DNA from: Diphasiastrum complanatum
Taxonomy: Eukaryota > Streptophyta > Lycopodiopsida > Lycopodiales > Lycopodiaceae
Assembly: GCA_029204225.1 (NCBI GenBank)
Contig: CM055098.1
Span: forward strand, 9,033,746-9,097,745
DNA length: 64,000 bases
Reading direction: 5' to 3'
Below, piece after piece: positions 10,721 to 20,835 of this stretch. The notes beneath the pieces are model-generated. The model worked only from the letters and a program-made list of their open reading frames with translations, ran no database searches and was not told where the DNA came from. How positions within the stretch are numbered: position 1 is the first letter of the stretch; each line of letters begins with the position of its first letter. The position numbers were made by a program, and so were the translations under genes.

Positions 10721-12032
10721 TTTGCCATCCCAAAACTGCTTGAAACTTCAACCGTAGGCTGTATGTTGAGGCCAACTGTGATGTCAGAAGTTGAAAATAA
10801 TGACCTGCTATTTTTTCCTTACCAGGCCACCCAGTGCTTTTCCGTCAAATTGAAAGCCAAATTGGCGTCGCCTTCCGAAATGTTCCTTGTCACCAACTCC
10901 CAACTACGTGCCCAATGGAAGGGTGAAATCACTTTTGGCATGCTTTGAACACTTTCTCCACTACAATCACTTTGTTTTGCGGTACCGTACTTGCAGGTAT
11001 AGTCTGGGTGCCCTTCGTTTGGAGGTTATAGCCTTTCATTTGGGTCAAAACGGATAAAGGACCCAAAATTAGGGACTTTTCTAGTTTTTGAACTATTTCT
11101 TCAGAGTGAAGAAACTTCATCTTTTATAAAATTGGGACCCAACTTTTACTTCAGTTTGAAATTTTTTAATGAAGTTGCAATGCACTTTGCACTTCAGGCC
11201 CCTTTCTTTGAAGTTCACTATGGACTTAAAGAAATCCAATGACTGTCTTAGATCCAACGGCCCACAACTATTTTTGGAGGCTTGATCTTTACCACAGATA
11301 TATATGACTTGAAATCTGATGGTTGTATGTGATCTGGCACTCCAAACTACTCCCCTTTAGCTATGAGACCCCTTCAAGCACTATGTGCCTCCTAGCGCTG
11401 GCTGCGCGCGATCTGTCTCCTCCTCCCTGTCTACGGTCGCGCCTACCCTGGATTATCTTTGCCTGATTAAATTTGTATTTTGATCAATTTTAGCACAATC
11501 TGAGGCCTGGATCAGGGTCGCCCTATTGATTTCAAATCTACAGAGTGTTCAAACGTGGAATTCCATGGAGAAACGGTGATTTTTGCTCAATTTGAAAAAG
11601 TGGCTTTGTTTCACCTTTTATCGCAAATCTGCTAGGTTATCAGTCTACAGATAAATCTCTGGCATAAAACTCAAAATCTCTCCATGGCTGGTTGAAAGTA
11701 CGATCAGCTTCCTTCTTGTCTTTACAACATCCAAAACGGAGCACAAACAGTGAAGAAATCACCAGTTATGTGTAGAAAACCGTAACCCCAAATCAATTTC
11801 AATTTTCAACTAGCTTCAAAATTGTCAATTTTCTAAGAAATTTATCCATGTTTGATATTATGCATAGGCTAATAAGCCCTCTGCTGAGCTTGGCAAGCCT
11901 CTATAAACTAGAAACCGTACACCAGTGCCTCACTTTCTCTCTTCAACCCGCCGTAAACCCCGAACTCTTAGAAGACTGCTCTCTCAAAGCTCTCTTCAAT
12001 GGCGACACTATATTGTGTACACTCCCTATACG
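10721..12032 (-). other. Leader of the 8.6-12.3 kb copia element
   Basis: About 1.3 kb between the PBS and gag, unusually long for a copia leader. It has a GC-rich patch (GGCTGCGCGCGATC) near 11400. No believable ORF. Confidence 0.55.
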
Positions 12033-12044
12033 GCTCTGATACCA
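12033..12044 (-). promoter_or_regulatory. Primer-binding site, tRNA-iMet type
   Basis: The minus strand reads TGGTATCAGAGC, the canonical plant initiator tRNA-Met PBS. It primes minus-strand cDNA synthesis and fixes the element orientation as minus. Confidence 0.9.
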
Positions 12045-12045
12045 A

Positions 12046-12294
12046 CTTAGAATTTGCTTTAAATAGGAACACAGATCATGCTACATAGTAACACAGACAG
12101 AAAACACTCTCCACAGCAAGCTCACATAGCAACTGTATTTCTCAAAATGAAAATACACTGTACATATAGTTCTTCACTCAGGCAACCCATGGTCCAGGTT
12201 GCCGTTGACGGGACTTGTGTCCCGTTGACTCGCCTCGACTTGTGGCGAGGCCAACTGATCCTTATCTACTGATAGGACCCACAGTACATTAACA
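12046..12294 (-). repeat. Short 5' LTR of the copia element
   Basis: It lies next to the PBS; read on the minus strand it starts TGTTAATGTACTGTGGG. It contains two stacked hairpins, ACGGGAC...GTCCCGT and GCCTCG...CGAGGC, and ACTATATGTACAGTG, which recurs in the LTR at 43570-44035. Length is about 250 bases. The boundary beside the PBS is not a clean CA end, so confidence is moderate. Confidence 0.65.
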
Positions 12295-12319
12295 CAGTGA
12301 TTCTACTTTAATTCTAATT

Positions 12320-13408
12320 GAAATACCTTCTGTTATGTCCCTAACTCATGAAGGTGTTGGAGTAGGCCATTTCTCTTCCGAAATGACCACCAAGAAAATC
12401 CTCTTGGCAGGATTTTGGTGGCCAACCCTTTTTAAGGATACACACTCCTACATAAGGGCCTGTGATGTTTGTCAACGAACAAAACGAACTAAAAAAACCG
12501 ACTACATGCCTTTACATACTGTCACAACTGGTCAAGCTTTCCATAAATGGGGAATTGATTATGTTGAACCGATTAGTCCCGCTGCTAGACACACTCAATC
12601 TAGATATATCGTAGTGGCCACGAATTATTGCACCAAATGTATTAAAGCTAGAGCTGTTCGCAACGTTGACACTCGTTCTACCGCAAAATTTCTCTATGAA
12701 CAAGTTATCGTTCGTTTCGGATGTCCTCTAGAACTTATAAGTGATAGGGGCACTCATTTCCTTAATTCTGTCATAGCATATCTACTTTCAAAACACCAAA
12801 AAAGTTCCCTGTATTATCCACGATGCAATGGCCAGGTGGAATCTACCAATAAAATCTTATGTGGTATTCTAACCAAGACCGTCGAGTCCAGCAGATCCGA
12901 TTGGGAACTGAAACTTCACGCTATTCTATGGACCTATCGTACTACCTTGAAAAGAGCCACAAGTCTAACCCCTTTCCAGCTAGTATATGGCCAGGAAGTC
13001 GCCATGCCTGTGGATTTCCATATTCCATCCCTGTGAGTAGCATATAATCTAGAGCTAGATAATCGCCAGATTCTAGCTAATAGATTATTCCACCTGGAAC
13101 AACTATGTGAAACATGATGAATCAGCATCCATGGTCAACAAGTCCACAAACGTCGACAAAAGGCCTGACATGATCGATCTTTAAAAATCAAAGAATTCCA
13201 AGTTGGAGACAAGGTCCTCTTATACCAAGCCAAAACATTCAAGGGCAAACTGAAATTTTCTAGCCAAGGACCTTATGTCATTTCGAAGATATGTGCCTCC
13301 GATTATGTCCAACTCCAAACCCTACAAGGCGATATCTTAGATATTATGGTCAATGGAAGCAAACTCAAAAAGTACAATAAATCATGTTTTTATCTTGATA
13401 TGTACTAG
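12320..13408 (+). pseudogene. Gypsy integrase
   Basis: Frame 12335-13036 has the zinc-binding part (HEGVGVGHFSSE ... CDVCQRTK), then the DDE core: WGIDYVEP, LELISDRGTHFLN and CNGQVESTNK, and VYGQEVAMPVDFHIPS. After a TGA at 13034 the reading continues, with further stops, to VGDKVLLYQAKTFKGKL and a terminal TAG at 13408. It would insert cDNA. It aligns along its length with 51481-52470 (minus), which is the better preserved copy. The RT part upstream is missing; the fragment starts near 12320, beside the copia LTR. Confidence 0.9.
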
Positions 13409-14162
13409 TTTGTTTATTCCGTAAATTTAGTTGTTTCTGTTTACTGCTTGCTTGCCCAATGTGATAAAAATTTTGGTATGTTTCTTGTTTAAAACATCAA
13501 GATATTATCAGATCATGAATACAATCAATCTTTTTCTATGCAATCACAAGATTCATTCTTTTTCTAAAGTTTTGATGCACAATCATACCAGATAGAATTT
13601 GCCCAGACCCAATTTTAATGTCCATGATTCATTTATTACCTCCGCGAATTCTAGCTCAGAGTCAAACTTTTCAGAAATATAAAAAAATCCAATTTTTTGC
13701 ATCAGATCATTTTGGAGAGAATTCGTAGATAATTTGTTGAGCCTGAAAATTACTTGCATGATTTCTTTGTCACATTTTCGATCAGACCAATTCTTGTACT
13801 GTCAGACAATTTCACTCATTTTGTACAAAAAATCACTTACAGGAACTCGTCCGGACCTCAGAACATTGCCTTGAAATTTGTGATTCTCATTGGAAAATCA
13901 TGGGCAGTATAAGGACGATTTCTGGGTGAATTTACGATTTTCGGCCCAAAGAAATCTATATATAGGTCTCCAAAGACTCTTCACTCTCACTCCACTGCCA
14001 TAAGACCCCCAAACCTTATACAAGCAATTTATTTTTGATCTACATCAAGAACTCAAGGATATTTTCACCACCCTTTTTTTTTTATCTTAATTATTTTTCT
14101 GATCAGCAAAGTGAGAGCTTGGTCTGAGCAGCTTATTCAACTTATTCAGACGAATTCCAATC
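13409..14162 (+). promoter_or_regulatory. Spacer after gypsy pol with a TATA box (TATATATA at 13957)
   Basis: About 750 non-coding bases lie between the integrase stop and the next ORF. TCTATATATAGG at 13955-13966 is followed about 200 bases later by an ATG at 14163. The same block recurs at 51229-51320 (ATTTCT.. TGAA.TT.CGA ..TCTATATATAG) ahead of another ATG. Copies of CGCGAATTCTA-like words lie at 13640-13730. I infer an internal promoter for the 3' ORF; an LTR promoter is the alternative. Confidence 0.5.
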
Positions 14163-15145
14163 ATTCAAGATACTGTCAAAGAATGGCAGTTATATTGTCA
14201 TCAACATCTCCCCCACATGTTTGTAGTACATTGGCTTTCAAATTTGGACGAGACAATTTATGGCAAGGGCACAAGCTATGATTCCAAATATTTCACCAAG
14301 TTCCTAAATGACAACGGAAAGACCATCTCGCAGAGAAATGACGGCTTTGCCATTAAGATGATCAAAGATCCTAAGCTCCGGGCAGCCACAGAGATACTTA
14401 TCGCCATGGTCGAGGTACACATTGCTAAAATGGATCGTATTCCACTGAGTGATCTATTTTCTTTAACCTCACTATGAACGATTCCATTCAAAATTACAAG
14501 TCGACCGAGAAGATGTAGAAGATGTTTGACAAGCTATGTGTGGCCTTGAAAGCTAGCAGATCCACCACCAAATGTGGATACCTGTTATACATGTTGGTCG
14601 CACAACACTTGGGACAATGAACAGCCGTGATCCTCAAGGAGCTTGAAGATATCTATCCTAGCACAAAAAAGTGTGCCAACCCCCAAGTGTCCACCGAACC
14701 TATTTCAACTGCACCACCAACAAAAAGGCAGAAGAGTAAGGCAATTAGCAAAGATGATGACATCTCCTCTGATATCTTATCCAGCGATATAGGGACAGAA
14801 TATGCTGAATCTAGAGGGAGCTTGAAATTCTCTCAAGTCCCAAAGGAGGTTTTGGCGTAGCAGGAGGCCCTACTTCAACAGGCTTAACAATGAAAACAAG
14901 CGGTGGCTACAACAACTAGCTCTTTGGATGTTGGCACTTCCGGTTCTGGTTCAATAGGTGTGGTCCTACCTACTTAGGTAACTTCAGTTGTTCTGATATC
15001 ATTACCTACTAACACAAGTCTCCTTCCACCACTACCCCCACCATATACTGCCACATCTACCCCTTCATTCACACTTAACACGGACTTCAATTCCACTATC
15101 CCACAAAAGCCCTCACCTATACATTCTTCTATCGTAAAAACGACG
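14163..15145 (+). pseudogene. Decayed ORF downstream of gypsy pol, function unknown
   Basis: Pieces in two or three frames look once-coding: FTKFLNDNGKTISQRNDGF, KDPKLRAATEILIAMVEVHI, then MFDKLCVALKASRSTTKCGY, LKELEDIYPSTKKCANP, and a Ser/Pro-rich tail (PTNTSLLPPLPPPYTATSTP). No family is recognised. Position after pol matches the coiled-coil ORF at 17435-18538, and the helical-then-proline-rich layout is similar, but I cannot show sequence homology between them. It is cut by the copia LTR at 15146. Confidence 0.5.
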
Positions 15146-16049
15146 TATTGGCGAGCATAGCGGAAGATCAAGGATTTGTGCGGCGTGTAGGAATGGAAAC
15201 GCAACAATTAGCAGTAGAATTATTCAAGTAGAAGAAATAATACAGAATGTGCAAATGAACGACACAGTATTGAGACATAATTGCACTCTGATAAAACAAC
15301 AGTGTGTACAATAGCTTGAAGTAATAACTTCAGCTTGCTGAGCGTGATAATGCTCGCTATAGATAACTTTGATTGAAAAAGAGTTTTTGATTAATTATGA
15401 AAATTAACAAAAATTAACTCTTACATAACTTGAATCAACTAATATATATAGATTTACAAGTGTCAAAAAAAAAATCCTACAAGCCTTTAATGCTATTTAT
15501 GCCAGTCTTTGCATATGTACAAAGTTGTAACCACCAACCACCTTTGTGATATTTGTTTGTCCAGCTGATTTTAGAGTTACTCATAAGTTGACAAATTCGG
15601 TCAGCCAATGTAGAAAAAGTGAAAAAGATGAAAAAGATGAAGGTGCCTTTAAAATTATTTCTAAGGTATTTATGGCCACTTGGCCAGTGTGTTGCATTTT
15701 TCGCTAAGGAGCGAAAAAGACGAAAAAGATGAGGTGCCTTTAAAATAATTTCTAAGGTATTCTGGCCACTTGGCCAATGTGTCGCATTTTTCTCTAAGGA
15801 GCGAGAAAGGCGAAAAAGACGAAGGTGCCTTTAAAATGATTTCTAAGGTATTCTGGCCACTTGGCCAGTGTGTCGCATTTTTTGCTAAGGAGCAAAAAAG
15901 ACGAAGGTGTCTTAAAAATGATTTCTAAGGCATAAGAAATCTCAAAGGGAAAAATGTGAAGGCCCAAAAATATGTTGTCGGCCTTCGGGTTTTTCAGGAT
16001 GCTCATTACTTGAATGATTTTTTTAAGACTGAACATAAGAAATCTAACA
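15146..16049 (-). repeat. Copia 3' LTR with internal tandem repeats
   Basis: On the minus strand the LTR starts TGTTAGATTTCTTATG right after the purine tract TTAAGGAAGAG at 16050-16060. Its other end near 15146 was set by alignment with a second copy at 53582-54480 (shared GGCGTGTAGGAA, TTCAAGTAGAAGAA, TACAATAGCTTGAAGTAATAA). Length is about 904 bases. Confidence 0.8.
15625..15945 (-). repeat. Tandem array, about 90-bp unit, inside the LTR
   Basis: About 3.5 units on the plus strand carry GAAGGTGCCTTTAAAAT, ATTTCTAAGGTATTCTGG, CCACTTGGCCAGTGTG, TCGCATTTTT and CTAAGGAGCGAAAAAGACG. Because the element reads minus, the array sits in the U3 region near the LTR start, where enhancers usually lie. 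The other LTR copy (54050-54470) has a more diverged array of the same motifs. Confidence 0.85.
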
Positions 16050-16640
16050 CTCTTCCTTAATGTGGATCCTAAAAAACTTTGATCTTCAGATTTAACATAT
16101 CGTTAAATCTGAGATGTTGCTCCTTTGATAGAGCCTTTGTGAACTAATCTGCTGCCATGTAATTTGTTCTGCAGAAAATCAATACTACTTCCTTACTATG
16201 CACTTTCTCTCTAAGGTAGTGATACCTGATTTCTATATGTTTGCTTCGAGAGTGAAATCTTGGATTGAGAGATAGCGCTATTGTACTTTGATTGTCACAA
16301 TAGATTGTTGTAGGAAGTGGTTGTGCAAGATTGAGGTCTGCAAGCAGTTGCCTAAGCCAGATCGCCTGTTTGGTTGCATCTGTGGTAGATGTGTTCGGAT
16401 TCCATTGATGATAATGTAATTGAGGTCTGCTTCCAGCCATTCCATGAAATTGGGCCTTGGTTGTATCCAAAAGTTGATTTTTTGGTGTCGACATCTCTTG
16501 CCCAATCCACATCTATGTAGGCTTCAAAGATGTTGGCAGTTTGGCTGTCTCCATAGCGAATGCTGAGAGTTGTCGTTGCTTGAATGTACTTCATGACCTT
16601 TGTTAGCGTTTTCCAATGAGTTGTGCTTGGATTTGACAAG
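16050..16640 (-). pseudogene. Copia RT C-terminus and RNase H
   Basis: The minus frames carry HWKTLTKVMKYIQATTTLSI, AYIDVDWARDVDTKKST, ISWNGWKQTSITLSSMESEH, AIWLRQLLADLNLAQPLPTT, IYCDNQSTIALSLNP and FHSRSKHIEIRYHYLREKV. These are the RNase H and tail of a copia polyprotein, which removes RNA from the hybrid. Frameshifts occur near 16360 and 16500. It ends just before the purine tract and LTR start at 16049. Its 5' part is missing, replaced by the LTR at 16650. Confidence 0.9.
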
Positions 16641-16649
16641 AACTAGCTG

Positions 16650-17384
16650 AGTGTATGTAGTGGGTTTCTTTCCTTGCCTCAACTCAATCCAAGATCTAAT
16701 CAATCTAACATCAAAGAAATGAAGCTAGTTGTCACGCATAGATTTGTTCCCATGAGAGCGATAGTATAGTTCATATTTCAGCATGAATGGAAGATTCACA
16801 TCTAACTCTAACATCCATTAACCCTAAGCATTAACACTACATTCACTAACACTAGATCCACAACAAGATAGCTTACTCTTTCTCTCTCTCCCTTTCTCCC
16901 TCATAAAAAGCATAATAACATGCAATCCCAATAACAATCAGATCCAACAATTAGCAAAACACAAATAAAGCATGAGAGATGGAGGAAAAGTGTTCATCAA
17001 TCCATTTCACAAGAGAACCACTCTGCTATATTGAAATGAGGAAATGAACATGTGTAGGAACTTAAGTTGGTCTCTTTTTATAGTAGAGAGGAGGACCCTG
17101 GCCTCTGAATCCTATTGGTCCATTTCTGCCTCCCTAATTAGTCAAATCTAAAAAAGAGTGAGAACCATCCAAATTGGAGGGAAACCCAACTTTATTCACT
17201 AACTTGACATTTAGGCCCTGCGACATTAAAAGTCCTGCAAAAAGGCCTAAAGTCTTTTTATTGACTTTCTAATTATCAAATGACTATGTGATCATTGGGT
17301 TGGACTTACACACGCAAGGTGCCAAATCCCTCTCACTTATTAACTAGGGTTAGGTTTGCCTTGGGATCCGCAAACCCTCCAACA
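16650..17384 (-). repeat. 3' LTR of the gypsy-type element with the coiled-coil ORF
   Basis: On the minus strand it begins TGTTGGAGGGTTTGCGG, directly after the polypurine tract at 17385. The shared segment GGCACCTTGCGTGTGTAAG..CCCAATGA matches 40212-40250 of the LTR at 39561-40312 (GGCATCTTGTGTGTGTAAG). The far end near 16650 is approximate. Length of about 735 bases agrees with the 750-base sister. Confidence 0.75.
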
Positions 17385-17396
17385 GTATCCCCCATC
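17385..17396 (-). promoter_or_regulatory. Polypurine tract GATGGGGGATAC
   Basis: The purine-rich stretch on the minus strand touches the TG of the LTR at 17384. It primes plus-strand DNA synthesis and shows that the ORF at 17435-18538 is the last gene of the element and has the same orientation. Confidence 0.8.
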
Positions 17397-17434
17397 AAAA
17401 CTAGTGGTGGTCCCATGACACCTGCGAGATGCAG

Positions 17435-18538
17435 TTATTGGGGACTTTTATTGGCTTTGCGATGAATCTTTATTAAATGATACTGCACCTTCTCCATAAA
17501 GTCGAGTCGGACAGTAATTAAATCCAAATTATGTGATAAAAAACAACGATGGGCTCCTGCAATCCACTTTGAGGTCTTAAACTTAAGGACCCAACCACCA
17601 TGCGAGGACTCATGAGGATGTTGCACTAGAAAACTCTGGATATAGTCCTCGATACTAATGGGCCTTCTGAATAACGGTGTGGTCCTTGATGAGGATGGAC
17701 CCGGTTGCACTACCTGTAAAACTGGCGGTTGTTCTTCTATTTTTGGAGCTCCACCGTGGTCCATGCCCGAATCCAGCCCTGTATCCATTGGTGTTTCAGC
17801 TTGGTGCGTAGGAAAGAATTGCGGCATGACCGGTACTGAGATTTGAGGTCTAGCTTCCAACACTTGAGTGACAACTTTTTCATAGGCATTGATGGTTGCC
17901 TTAGCCTTTGCCAACTCAGTTGAAGCTGCTCCTTTGAACTTGTCAAAGCGGCCTTGGAATCCCTGAAGGGCCACTTTGTAAGTTTTCATGTTTTTGAATA
18001 AATACACGATCCCTGTCGGAGTTACCGGATGATCTGGTATTTGCGTCTAAAGATATGCATCACGCTCAAGGGTGGTCGCATCCAATTCACCTTGGAGACA
18101 AGTGCGATCCTGCTTTGCCATCTACAGTTGACCTTGTAGCAGCTTCACTTGTTGCTTTGCATCCTGCACGGCCTTGTCCACCTGATCTTGTGCTATTGTC
18201 AGGGCATTCTGCAGGGAACTAACATATCCTTCGAGGCGATCAGCCTGTTGCTGTGCCGTCTTCTTTTCAGCTTCAAATTTTTCTTCATGTTGTTTGGCAA
18301 TCTCCAATTCTTTGTCCAACTGAATAATCTTCTGACTGATAAGAGTATTTTCAGATCCCATGTCTGAAATTCTCTGTTCCATTTTTTTTTTCTTATCCAG
18401 CATAGACTGGATCACTTGCGCAAGGCTTGAGACCAAACCGAGAGCATCACCAGAATCTATTGTCGTGGAGGCGACAGCAGCAGTAGGACATGATGGTACC
18501 ATCCTTGGTTGGCATGAAATAGGTGCTTCGGAAGACAT
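17435..18538 (-). pseudogene. 3'-terminal coiled-coil/proline-rich ORF of a gypsy-type element
   Basis: One frame of 368 codons runs from the ATG at 18538 (MSSEAPISCQPRM) to TGA at 17435, broken only by TAG at 18122-18124 and at about 18050. Residues about 45-190 form a long heptad-type coiled coil rich in E/K/Q (LDKELEIAKQHEEKFEAEKK, QADRLEGYVSSLQNAL). A middle part is proline-rich (VPVMPQFFPTHQAETPMD). The conserved C-terminus is FKTSKWIAGAHRCFLSHN..FMEKVQYHLIKIHRK. A decayed copy of that C-terminus is at 40370-40516, again just before an LTR. It has no membrane segment, so it is not a typical env-like protein. No known family was recognised; it may be one of the additional ORFs reported in some plant gypsy (Tat) elements. 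Confidence 0.7.
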
Positions 18539-19312
18539 GATGATTAGAAACGAAAAGTAAGATGCGTGAATGTATATCGAAAAGCAGTTCAGAAAGTTTG
18601 GAAGGCTTTGGTCGCGAGAAAAATTGGCAAGAGCTTCACTAGCACAAGTGAGGAATGAATCGAATTCAGCCAACTTATAGGTGAATTTGGAGGGTCCATT
18701 ATACTGAATACTAGTTTGGCTGATCAGTTGTGAACAAAAATTTGCAAGCATGTATAGTACTATGAAAATAGGCTATAAAAATCTCAGCGAAGGTTTTTGA
18801 GGATGTGAACCTATCTGGCAAACGTTTTCCAGGGTTGGCGAAGGATGAACCTTCGCCCAAGAGGGTCCTTCGCCCAAGTACTGTCATAAATGCATTTTTT
18901 CAAAATCTGAAGCTATGGTCAATCTAATTTTGACATTTTAAGACCATCTAGCATGTCAGCGAAGGTTCATAATGAGAATAAGTGTTCGGCGAAGGTTCTC
19001 AAAATGGCATATTGATGATCATTCGCCTGACTCAAAAAATGGATTTTTTTTGGACAAGAACTTTTGCCCACCTCAATATAAACATATTTGAAGTGGATGT
19101 ACAGTCTAGAGGCTCAACGAAGGTTTCTGATACTTTATAGGCAACATCTGACCGAAACAATGATTTTACAAGTCATTTTTCATCAAAAATACTGTCCTTC
19201 CTTTTTTCCATGCTGATGATTTTTCTGACTTTTGCTCATCAACTTTTCTCGATTTTTTTGTTTTACTGTCTTTTTCAAACAAAAATTGAACAAGTTAAAA
19301 AAACAAATAAAA
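18539..19312 (-). other. Spacer between gypsy protease and the coiled-coil ORF
   Basis: Non-coding. RT, RNase H and integrase are absent, so pol was deleted or the two flanks come from different copies. It holds several CGAAGGTT words (both strands, 18790-19130) and, on the minus strand, a TATA-like TTTTTATAGCC about 240 bases before the ATG at 18538. It could be the promoter of the ORF. Confidence 0.45.
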
Positions 19313-20008
19313 TTAAAAATCATTGAGATCAGGCTTGCTAAACTGGCAGAGCAGGCTGCCAAAATTTGCGTAATCGTTATGATTATTTGTTGATGAATTA
19401 TCATCCTCTTTTTGAACCACTGGTTTGATAGTCCAAGTTGCAGGATCAACTTTGATTACACGTTCACGATTTTTAAAAGTGATTTTTTCGGTACCCCAGT
19501 TATGAATTGCTCGCACAACTCATAACCATGGACATCCCAATAGGACTTGGTAGACATTTGGTGCTTCTGGTAAATCCATTACTACAAAAGTAATGGCGAA
19601 CTGTACTCCCACAATCCTGACACGTATATCTTCAACCATTCCTCGCGGACGAACTGTCGTTTGATCAGCTAGCTTAATGGCAAAAGTTGCAGGCTTGATC
19701 TTTGTAAGGCCCCATTTTGCACATAGCTTTGTAGAAATAAAGTTAACTCCTGAACCGCCATCTATCACAACTGCTTCCTTAGGAAATTGTCTATGCTGTA
19801 TCGGCAGAGTGATATTCTTTTGTTCACTTTCCCAAGTGGCTCCGACATGGAGTACTTCATTAGATTCTTCAAATCCAGCACAAAAAAGTGGCCCTTGATG
19901 GACTTCTGGTTCTATTTGAGCTAACTTTTGTGCTAAGACTTCTTTTGCTTTGATTGAAGTTGCAAATAGCAGTCTCATGATTTGATGAATTACATAAATG
20001 GCATACAC
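19313..20008 (-). pseudogene. Gypsy aspartic protease
   Basis: The minus frames read EAVVIDGGSGVNFISTKLCA (active-site D-G-G/S-G class), KLADQTTVRPRGMVEDIRV and VYQVLLGCPWL, then after a stop NWGTEKITFKNRERVIKVDP. The match to 48440-48906 (VVLDGGSGVNIISTS, KLLLGCPWLTN) is clear. It would cleave Gag-Pol. The frame is interrupted at about 19518, and nothing of RT follows. Confidence 0.85.
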
Positions 20009-20009
20009 T

Positions 20010-20835
20010 GATTTCCATTCATTTTTTTAATTGAGGACACTCATTCACTGTGTGATTTTCTGTACAAATAGAACACCAAACATTTTCCCTGGTAGAAAAA
20101 GTCTTTGCAAACTTCTCAGGTTCTTTGTTCGCTTGTCCATGGAAATCTTCCAATGCTTTGATCTTCTCCAATACTTTTCCATCTGTTTCTGTTGGTTCTT
20201 CCCGAGTTTCTTGAACTCATTGAACATCATTTCTACAGTAGCGTTGATGTAATAGTGGTAGATGTTGTAGTAGTCTGCCCTGTTGTGTAAGGCAACATAC
20301 TGATATTCGGCTCATTGTCTGAATCTTCATCCTCCTCTCGAATTGCATCATCCATATCATTTTACAAGAGTGCATACTCATTATGGCATTTCAGCTCACG
20401 TCTGATTCGTTTAGGTAAACCTAACAAAAATCACATAATCATGGCATTTTCGTTAATTAGCTCAGGTTCGCATTTAGATCTGAGGCGTTCACCCTCTCAA
20501 TGTAATCTCAAACCATTTTCCACTTTCCCATTTTAATTTTACTTAAAAGTAGGAAAGGGTCTTCCATAAACTTCCGAGGTTTGAACCGTGTGATAAGGGC
20601 TCTTTTAACAACCTCCCAATCTACATGTTCAGTTTCATCTTGATTATAGTACCAATCTTGTGCTGCGTCTGTTAAGGCCATAGGAAAAAGCTTAAGTTTA
20701 TCTTGGGAAAAAATTTCGCCATAGACTTCACAGGATTCAGCATAGATCTGAAGAAATCTAACTAGATCTGTTAATCCATTTTATTTGGGTAGATCCAAAC
20801 GGGGTGCTCTTCTAACAATGATTGGATCTTCAATA
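20010..20835 (-). pseudogene. Gypsy gag
   Basis: Reading minus from about 20835: RRAPRLDLPK, TDLVRFLQIYAESCEVYGE, DKLKLFPMALTDAAQDWYYN, EVVKRALITRFKPRKFMEDP and LLLSKIKMGKW. This is the retrotransposon Gag domain (LFPMAL..W....RFKP), parallel to 46764-47051. Stops lie at about 20775 and 20527. At about 20835 the sequence changes abruptly to a copia RT start in the same orientation. Confidence 0.85.

Noticed and set aside
13409-14162. Calling this spacer an LTR outright
   Set aside because: No PBS or clear TG..CA ends were seen; left as an undecided promoter-bearing spacer.
17658-17846. Plus frame over the coiled-coil ORF
   Set aside because: Antisense shadow of 17435-18538.
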